A DNA stretch of 64,000 nucleotides from Sphingorhabdus sp. YGSMI21 (GTDB lineage: Bacteria; Pseudomonadota; Alphaproteobacteria; Sphingomonadales; Sphingomonadaceae): assembly GCF_002776575.1 (NCBI RefSeq), contig NZ_CP022548.1:2867001-2931000 (forward strand). Reading direction: 5' to 3'. The translations under genes were made by a program, and so were the position numbers. This document shows, piece by piece, positions 59,332 to 64,000 of this stretch; position 1 is the first letter of the stretch, and each line of letters begins with the position of its first letter. The notes beneath the pieces were generated by a model that made no database searches, was not told the origin of the DNA, and worked only from the letters and a program-made list of their open reading frames with translations.

Positions 59332-60314
59332 TAGCATTCCCCGAAATAATCCGATGCCAGCGGCGACTTTTTGCGGTGAGGCTTGCGGGTCCAGCCATAT
59401 TTTTTCGCCTTGACCAGAGTCAGGCAGGGCCATTCGTTTTCCAGCCGGGAATGTTTTAGGCGAAATCCTTCGCGGATATAGGCGCGGACCACTTCGGCCT
59501 TTTGCCGGCTTAGCAGGCCGGCGAGCAGCAGCACCGTCCCGGCGCCTGATGCGGCAGCGATTTGCGGGGCGAGGGCGACCAGTGGACCGGCGAGAATATT
59601 GGCGATGATCAGGTCGAACGGTGCGCGCTGCCTGAGCGCGGGATGATCGAGACCGTTGCTCTGGACCAGCCGGATCTGGCTGCGGCCATTGCCCAGCGGG
59701 ATATCATTCAACCGCGCATTTTCGCCGGTGACCGTGACTGCGACCGGATCGATATCGCTGGCAATGATTTTCGCGTCGCGCCAGAGATGGTGCGCGGCAA
59801 AGGCGAGCAGGCCGGTGCCGGTGCCCACATCGGCGATATTGCGGAACCGGTGGCCGGTTTTCTTGAGCCGGTCGAGACTTTGCAGGCAGCCCATGGTGGT
59901 TTCATGATGGCCGGTGCCAAAGGCCTGCCCGGCATCGATGCAGATATTGGTCAGCTTGGGATTGCCGGATGGCTGGTCGCTTGAGGTGTGCACGTGAAAA
60001 CGTCCGGCGCGCAGCGGTTCGAGGCCCTGCTGGCTCAGCGTGACCCAGTCCTCATCCCCCAGCTGAGTGACAATCGGCTGAAATCCGGCGGCTTCCGCCG
60101 AAGGCGACAGCTGCAAGAGATTCTCGACCATCTCGGGATCGGGCATTTCCTCGCAATAGACGTCGATCATCCATTCGTCCGGCCGCTTGGCGTCGACTTC
60201 GCTGGCGACGATGGTCGGCGTCGAATCGCTGGAAGAAATGAACAGATTGTCCGCCGCCAGCGTTCGTGCTTCGGCGCGGGTGCAGGGGATCGAGACCTTC
60301 CAGGTGCCGCTCAA
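59331..60314 (-). CDS. prmA: Ribosomal protein L11 methyltransferase
   Basis: PrmA trimethylates ribosomal protein uL11. It has 327 residues: an N-terminal substrate-binding part, then DAGQAFGTGHHETTMGCLQSLD, the SAM motif IADVGTGTGLLAFAA, SDIDPVAVTVTGENARLN and the NPPY-like motif as IIANILAGPLVAL. The start is a TTG at 60314 with only a weak binding site upstream; no better ATG is available in frame. The stop abuts a palindromic repeat. Confidence 0.94.
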   Translation of the reverse strand: MSGTWKVSIPCTRAEARTLAADNLFISSSDSTPTIVASEVDAKRPDEWMIDVYCEEMPDPEMVENLLQLSPSAEAAGFQPIVTQLGDEDWVTLSQQGLEPLRAGRFHVHTSSDQPSGNPKLTNICIDAGQAFGTGHHETTMGCLQSLDRLKKTGHRFRNIADVGTGTGLLAFAAHHLWRDAKIIASDIDPVAVTVTGENARLNDIPLGNGRSQIRLVQSNGLDHPALRQRAPFDLIIANILAGPLVALAPQIAAASGAGTVLLLAGLLSRQKAEVVRAYIREGFRLKHSRLENEWPCLTLVKAKKYGWTRKPHRKKSPLASDYFGEC

Positions 60315-60341
60315 CGGACTATCCAGTCAGAGATGTGCCGC

Positions 60342-62222
60342 TCAGGCATTGACATTTTCCTGTTCCAGTCGGTCGCTGGCTTCCATCCACCGGGCTTCGG
60401 CCTTGTCGAGCCTGTCCTGGTGTTCGGCGCGCAGCTTCATCAATTCGGTCATCGAGAGGTCGGCATGTTTCGCCGCCGCGCTGGCCGGATCGAACATGGC
60501 GCGGTCGATGGCCGAGATTTCCTCCGCCAGGACCTTCATTTCCTTTTCGGCTGCCGAGACGGTCTTGCGCAACTCCCCTTGCTGCTTGCGCCGTTCGGCG
60601 GCGGCGCGGCGTTCTTCCTTGCGGTTGCCGCTGCCGGACTTGCCACCCGAGGAGCCGGGCTGGTTCTTGCCGAGAACGAAATCGGTATAATCCTTGAGCG
60701 TGCCGGCAAATTCCTCGGCCTTGCCGCTGTCGACCATCACCAGCCGGTCAGCCGTGAGCTCGAGCATATGACGGTCATGGCTGACGAGAATGACGGCGCC
60801 ACTATATTCGTTGAGCGCGTGCACGAGGGCTTCGCGCGCGTCGACGTCGAGATGGTTTGTCGGCTCATCGAGGATCAGCAGATGCGGCGCGTCGCGGGTG
60901 ATCATCGCCAGCGCCAGACGGGCGCGTTCCCCGCCGGACAGCTTGCCGACCTTGATCGTCGCCTTGTCGCCGGAAAAGCCGAAGCGGCCGAGCTGTGCGC
61001 GCACGGCGCCCGGCTTGGCGTCTTTCATCAGGCGGGTCATATGTTCCAGCGGCGTGTCCGACGTGTCCAGTTCCTCGACCTGATATTGGGTGAAATAGCC
61101 AACGGTCAGCTTGCCGGATTTGTTGATCGCGCCCTTTTTCGGCTCCAGCTGGCTGGCGAGCAGCCGGGCGAGCGTGGTCTTGCCGTTGCCGTTGCGGCCC
61201 AGCAAGGCCGTCCGGTCGTCGGGATCCAGCCGCATATTGAGGCCGGAGAGAATGATATTGTCACCATAGCCGACGGCAGCATCATCGAGCGTGATCAGCG
61301 GCGGTTTCAGTTCCGCGGGACTCGGAAAATGGAAGCTCAGCGAGGGATCGTCGATTGCGGCGGCAATTGGCTCCATGCGGGCCAGCGCCTTGACCCGGCT
61401 CTGCGCCTGTTTCGCGCTATGCGCCTTGGCACCCCATCGGGAGACGAAGGATTCCAGCTTTTCGCGCTGGGCGATCTGCTTTTCACGCGCGGAGGCCTGC
61501 TGCGCCTGCCGTTCCGCCCGCTGCTTCTCAAACGCGTCATAGCCGCCGGGATAGAGGGTGGTGGTGCCATGCTGCAGATGCAGGATATGGTCGACAACAT
61601 TGTTGAGCAGATCGCGCTCGTGGCTGATCACCAGGATTGTCGCCTGATAGCTGGTCAGGAAATTCTCCAGCCACATGGTCGCTTCGAGATCGAGGTGGTT
61701 CGACGGTTCGTCGAGCAGCAGCAGTTCCGGTTGCGAGAAGAGCAGGGCGGCGAGCGCCACGCGCATCCTCCAGCCACCGGAAAAACTGTCCATCGGCTGT
61801 TGCTGCGCCGCTTCGTCAAAGCCGAGTCCGATCAGGATTTTTGCCGCGCGCGCCGGGGCGCTGTGCGCGTCGATCATGTTCATCCGCTCGTGAATCTCGC
61901 CGATCCGGTGCGGGTCGGTCGCGGTCTCGGATTCTTCGAGCAGTGCCGCGCGTTCGGTATCGGCGGCCAGCACAGTATCAAGCGGACTGTCCTGTCCGGC
62001 GGGCGCTTCCTGGGCGATATAGCCCATGCGCGCGTCCTTGGGCATGTCGACGCTGCCGTCATCGGGCTCGAGCATGCCCGCGATCACCTTCATCAGGGTC
62101 GACTTGCCCGCGCCATTGCGGCCAATCATGCCGACCCGTGCGCCGGGGGGCAGGGCTGCGGTCGCGCCGTCGAGGATCACGGTGCCGCCGAGGCGCACGG
62201 TTATATTGTTGAAATTAAGCAT
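60342..62222 (-). CDS. ABC-F family ATPase (YheS-like)
   Basis: This cytoplasmic protein of 626 residues has two ABC ATPase domains and no membrane part. The first domain has Walker A MIGRNGAGKST, signature FSGGWRMRVALA and Walker B LLLLDEPSNHLDLEA. The second has LLGRNGNGKTT, LSGGERARLALA and LLILDEPTNHLDVDA. The linker and a long charged, coiled C-terminal extension (GNRKEERRAAAERRKQQGELRK) are typical. ABC-F proteins act on the ribosome to release stalls. The subgroup (YheS/Uup) is likely but not certain. Confidence 0.94.
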   Translation of the reverse strand: MLNFNNITVRLGGTVILDGATAALPPGARVGMIGRNGAGKSTLMKVIAGMLEPDDGSVDMPKDARMGYIAQEAPAGQDSPLDTVLAADTERAALLEESETATDPHRIGEIHERMNMIDAHSAPARAAKILIGLGFDEAAQQQPMDSFSGGWRMRVALAALLFSQPELLLLDEPSNHLDLEATMWLENFLTSYQATILVISHERDLLNNVVDHILHLQHGTTTLYPGGYDAFEKQRAERQAQQASAREKQIAQREKLESFVSRWGAKAHSAKQAQSRVKALARMEPIAAAIDDPSLSFHFPSPAELKPPLITLDDAAVGYGDNIILSGLNMRLDPDDRTALLGRNGNGKTTLARLLASQLEPKKGAINKSGKLTVGYFTQYQVEELDTSDTPLEHMTRLMKDAKPGAVRAQLGRFGFSGDKATIKVGKLSGGERARLALAMITRDAPHLLILDEPTNHLDVDAREALVHALNEYSGAVILVSHDRHMLELTADRLVMVDSGKAEEFAGTLKDYTDFVLGKNQPGSSGGKSGSGNRKEERRAAAERRKQQGELRKTVSAAEKEMKVLAEEISAIDRAMFDPASAAAKHADLSMTELMKLRAEHQDRLDKAEARWMEASDRLEQENVNA

Positions 62223-62440
62223 GGGCAGCCGTTAGCCGAGCTTGCCGCTCAATGCCAGCGCCGTGAGAGGGTAAAAGCGTCACGGCGCATATTTCTCGAC
62301 TGGACCGCGCAACGGTGTCTGCAGGGCGATCTGCCCACTTCCTACGGGTAATTACGCATGGGCAAATGCCGGGCCGGCTTTCACTAAGGCTGGATGATGA
62401 TGACAAGATCCGGATTTCACCGCGGGACGATGCCCTTGCC

Positions 62441-63733
62441 ATGCTGACGGAATTCTCCGGCGAATGGCTTATTTATCGCGACCTTGCGATCGCGCTGGCG
62501 GCGGGCCTGCTGATCGGTGTCGAGCGCGGATGGACGATGCGCGACGAGAACAAGGGCGCACGGGTCGCCGGGATTCGCACTTTCGGCCTGATCGCCGGGC
62601 TCGGCGGTCTGGTCGCGCTGATCTCGCAAAGCCTGAATCTGGTCATCGCCGCCATCCTGCTGACCGGCGTGGTGGCGATGTTGTCGATCAGCCATTTCAA
62701 GACCATCCACGAGCCGGACGGGCGCAGCATCACCAATTTCGTGGTCTCGCTGCTGACGCTCTGTCTCGGTCTGGTGGCGGGGAGCGGCTATCCGGCGCTG
62801 GCGATGGCCGGGGCGGCAATCGTCACCGGCCTGCTGTCGATGCGGTCGGAACTGCACGGACTTATGCGCAGGCTGGGGCCGACCGACATCAATGTGATGA
62901 TCCGCTTTGCCCTGATCGCGCTCGCCGTCCTGCCGTTTCTGCCGGACCGCGATTTCGGACCTTATGAGGCCTTCAATCTGCAGCAATTATGGTTTGTCGT
63001 CATATTGGTGACGGGTCTTTCCTTTGCCGGCTATGTCGCCAACCGGATATTCGGCGCCGCTCATGGCACGGTGGTCACCGCCGTCATTGGCGGTGCCTAT
63101 AGTTCCACCGCAGTGACCGCGTCGCTGGCGCAACGATTGCGCGGGGAAGAGACGGCAGGTCGCACCCTGTCGGCGGGCATCGCGCTGGCGTCCTCGGTCA
63201 TGTATATCCGGGTGCTGTTGCTGACTTTCCTGCTCGCGCGCTTTGCCTTCGTGCCGCTGGCGATGATTCTCGCCCCTGCGGCGCTGGTGGCCGCCATCAT
63301 CGGCTTGCTCCTGCTGCGCCGGAGCGGGGCTGCCCGGTCGGATGAGAGCGTGGAAACACGCAACCCCATCCGCCTGCTGCCGGCGTTCTTCTTTGCGCTG
63401 ACCGTCGCGGCAATGTCGCTGGCGGCGCGCTGGGCCGAGGCAAAATACGGAAGCAGCGGGATTGCCTATCTGGTGCTGATAGTGGGATCATTCGACGTCG
63501 ATGCCGCGATCATCACTTTGGGGGCGCTGCCTGAGGAAACGATAATGTCGGATCTGGCCGGCTTTGTGCTGGCAATGACGGTACTGGCGAATATGCTGTT
63601 CAAGACCGGCGTGGCCGGCTTTACCGCAGGCTGGAAAAAGGGGCGCGCGGCGGTGGCGGCGCTGGCGGCAAGCAGCCTGGTGCTGGCAATCGCCGGTCTG
63701 GTAAGCTTTGTCGCGTTTGATATTCGCTTCTAG
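62441..63733 (+). CDS. MgtC/DUF4010 family membrane protein
   Basis: This integral membrane protein of about 430 residues has at least ten hydrophobic segments. The N-terminal MgtC-like part has LAIALAAGLLIGVERGW and GARVAGIRTFGLIAGLGGL. The C-terminal DUF4010 part has FGAAHGTVVTAVIGGAYSSTAVTASLA and LIVGSFDVDAAIITLGALPEE. Function is unknown; MgtC homologues are linked to magnesium stress. The start is a guess between 62441 and an upstream in-frame ATG at 62366. It ends seven bases before the convergent partial gene. Confidence 0.88.
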   Translation: MLTEFSGEWLIYRDLAIALAAGLLIGVERGWTMRDENKGARVAGIRTFGLIAGLGGLVALISQSLNLVIAAILLTGVVAMLSISHFKTIHEPDGRSITNFVVSLLTLCLGLVAGSGYPALAMAGAAIVTGLLSMRSELHGLMRRLGPTDINVMIRFALIALAVLPFLPDRDFGPYEAFNLQQLWFVVILVTGLSFAGYVANRIFGAAHGTVVTAVIGGAYSSTAVTASLAQRLRGEETAGRTLSAGIALASSVMYIRVLLLTFLLARFAFVPLAMILAPAALVAAIIGLLLLRRSGAARSDESVETRNPIRLLPAFFFALTVAAMSLAARWAEAKYGSSGIAYLVLIVGSFDVDAAIITLGALPEETIMSDLAGFVLAMTVLANMLFKTGVAGFTAGWKKGRAAVAALAASSLVLAIAGLVSFVAFDIRF

Positions 63734-63740
63734 ATCGCCC

Positions 63741-63998
63741 CTAGCGATTTGCTGCCAGCCAGATCGTATGTTTTGCGCCCTTGCCATTGCTGCGGGCGGA
63801 GACGGTTTTAACCTCGACGGCGAAACCGGATTTTTTCAGGCGCGCTGTAAACCGGTTGTCGCCTTCGCTCGACCAGACCGCCAATATGCCATTGGAGCGC
63901 AAGGCCTTTTTCGCCGTGGCCAGGCCCGCCATGCTGTAGAGCCGGTCATTGGCGTCATGGGTCAGCCCGTCCGGACCATTGTCGACATCGAGCAAAAT
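63741..63998 (-). CDS. Spermidine-synthase-like protein, 3' part
   Basis: This is the C-terminal 86 or so residues of a gene that continues past the window end; the frame is open to the last full codon at 63996-63998. The visible part reads LLDVDNGPDGLTHDANDRLYS, then GLATAKKALRSNGILAVWSSEGDNRF and GKGAKHTIWLAANR. This matches the end of spermidine-synthase-fold proteins, in which an acidic loop and a Rossmann strand precede a 'GG-LAVW' strand. Whether it makes polyamines is unknown. Confidence 0.8.
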   Translation of the reverse strand: MLLDVDNGPDGLTHDANDRLYSMAGLATAKKALRSNGILAVWSSEGDNRFTARLKKSGFAVEVKTVSARSNGKGAKHTIWLAANR

Positions 63999-64000
63999 CG

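Noticed and set aside
59988..62351. A 787-codon plus-strand open frame opposite the ABC-F gene
   Set aside because: It is antisense to clear Walker A/B and signature motifs on the minus strand and shows no protein features of its own.

Overview
The window reads as a chromosome segment of an alphaproteobacterium, most likely order Sphingomonadales (Sphingorhabdus/Parasphingorhabdus/Sphingopyxis-like). The reasons are the gene order rimP-nusA-ylxR-infB-rbfA-truB-rpsO-pnp and bamD-recN-ligA, the fairly GC-rich codon use, protein sequences of sphingomonad type, and many copies of palindromic intergenic repeats (CCGTTCG...CGAACGG and TCGTCATCC...GGATGACGA types) that are typical of this group. The genus is an inference and was not tested by any search. 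No rRNA, complete tRNA, CRISPR array, insertion sequence or prophage was seen.

Layout. 1-0.5 kb: the 3' end of a BsuBI/PstI-family restriction endonuclease, AT-richer than the rest. 1.1-4.1 kb: lepA, a small basic protein, and a lipoprotein-anchored SAM methyltransferase. 4.5-8.2 kb: a three-gene molybdenum aldehyde-oxidase-type operon (PaoABC-like) with ATGA overlaps. 8.7-9.8 kb: prfB. 10.1-14.1 kb: the four-gene Anbu cassette (ATP-grasp, alpha-E, transglutaminase, ancestral proteasome subunit). 14.1-18.6 kb: GMC oxidoreductase, beta-propeller lipoprotein, and a pair of exported proteins that includes a ClpP-like one. 18.7-27.2 kb: ferredoxin-NADP reductase, epoxide-hydrolase-like enzyme, DUF4328 membrane protein, amidohydrolase, a Met/His-rich outer-membrane protein with a DUF2946 partner, and an orphan exported TPR-like protein. 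27.2-38 kb: dnaN, phosphatase, rlmN, RidA, porin, a cytochrome b/Tat-exported molybdoenzyme pair, cfa, DUF1801, argG and a Ca2+/Na+ antiporter.

38.1-55.2 kb is the information-processing core: rimP-nusA-ylxR-infB-rbfA, then an inserted tdk-GNAT-methyltransferase block, truB, rpsO, pnp, bamD, recN, a HEAT-like gene and ligA. 55.6-64 kb: sterol-desaturase-family hydroxylase, Crp/Fnr regulator, DUF2459 protein, phhA, prmA, an ABC-F ATPase, a MgtC/DUF4010 membrane protein, and the 3' end of a spermidine-synthase-like gene.

The most unusual signal is not a gene. Palindromic repeats of at least four families fill most larger convergent or co-directional gaps. Three copies lie in frame inside essential genes: one in truB and two in ligA. 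They are translated as extra 20-30-residue segments, much like the Rickettsia palindromic elements. The truB copy has 25-bp arms identical to the intergenic copy before tdk, so the two copies also bracket the non-canonical tdk-GNAT-methyltransferase block.
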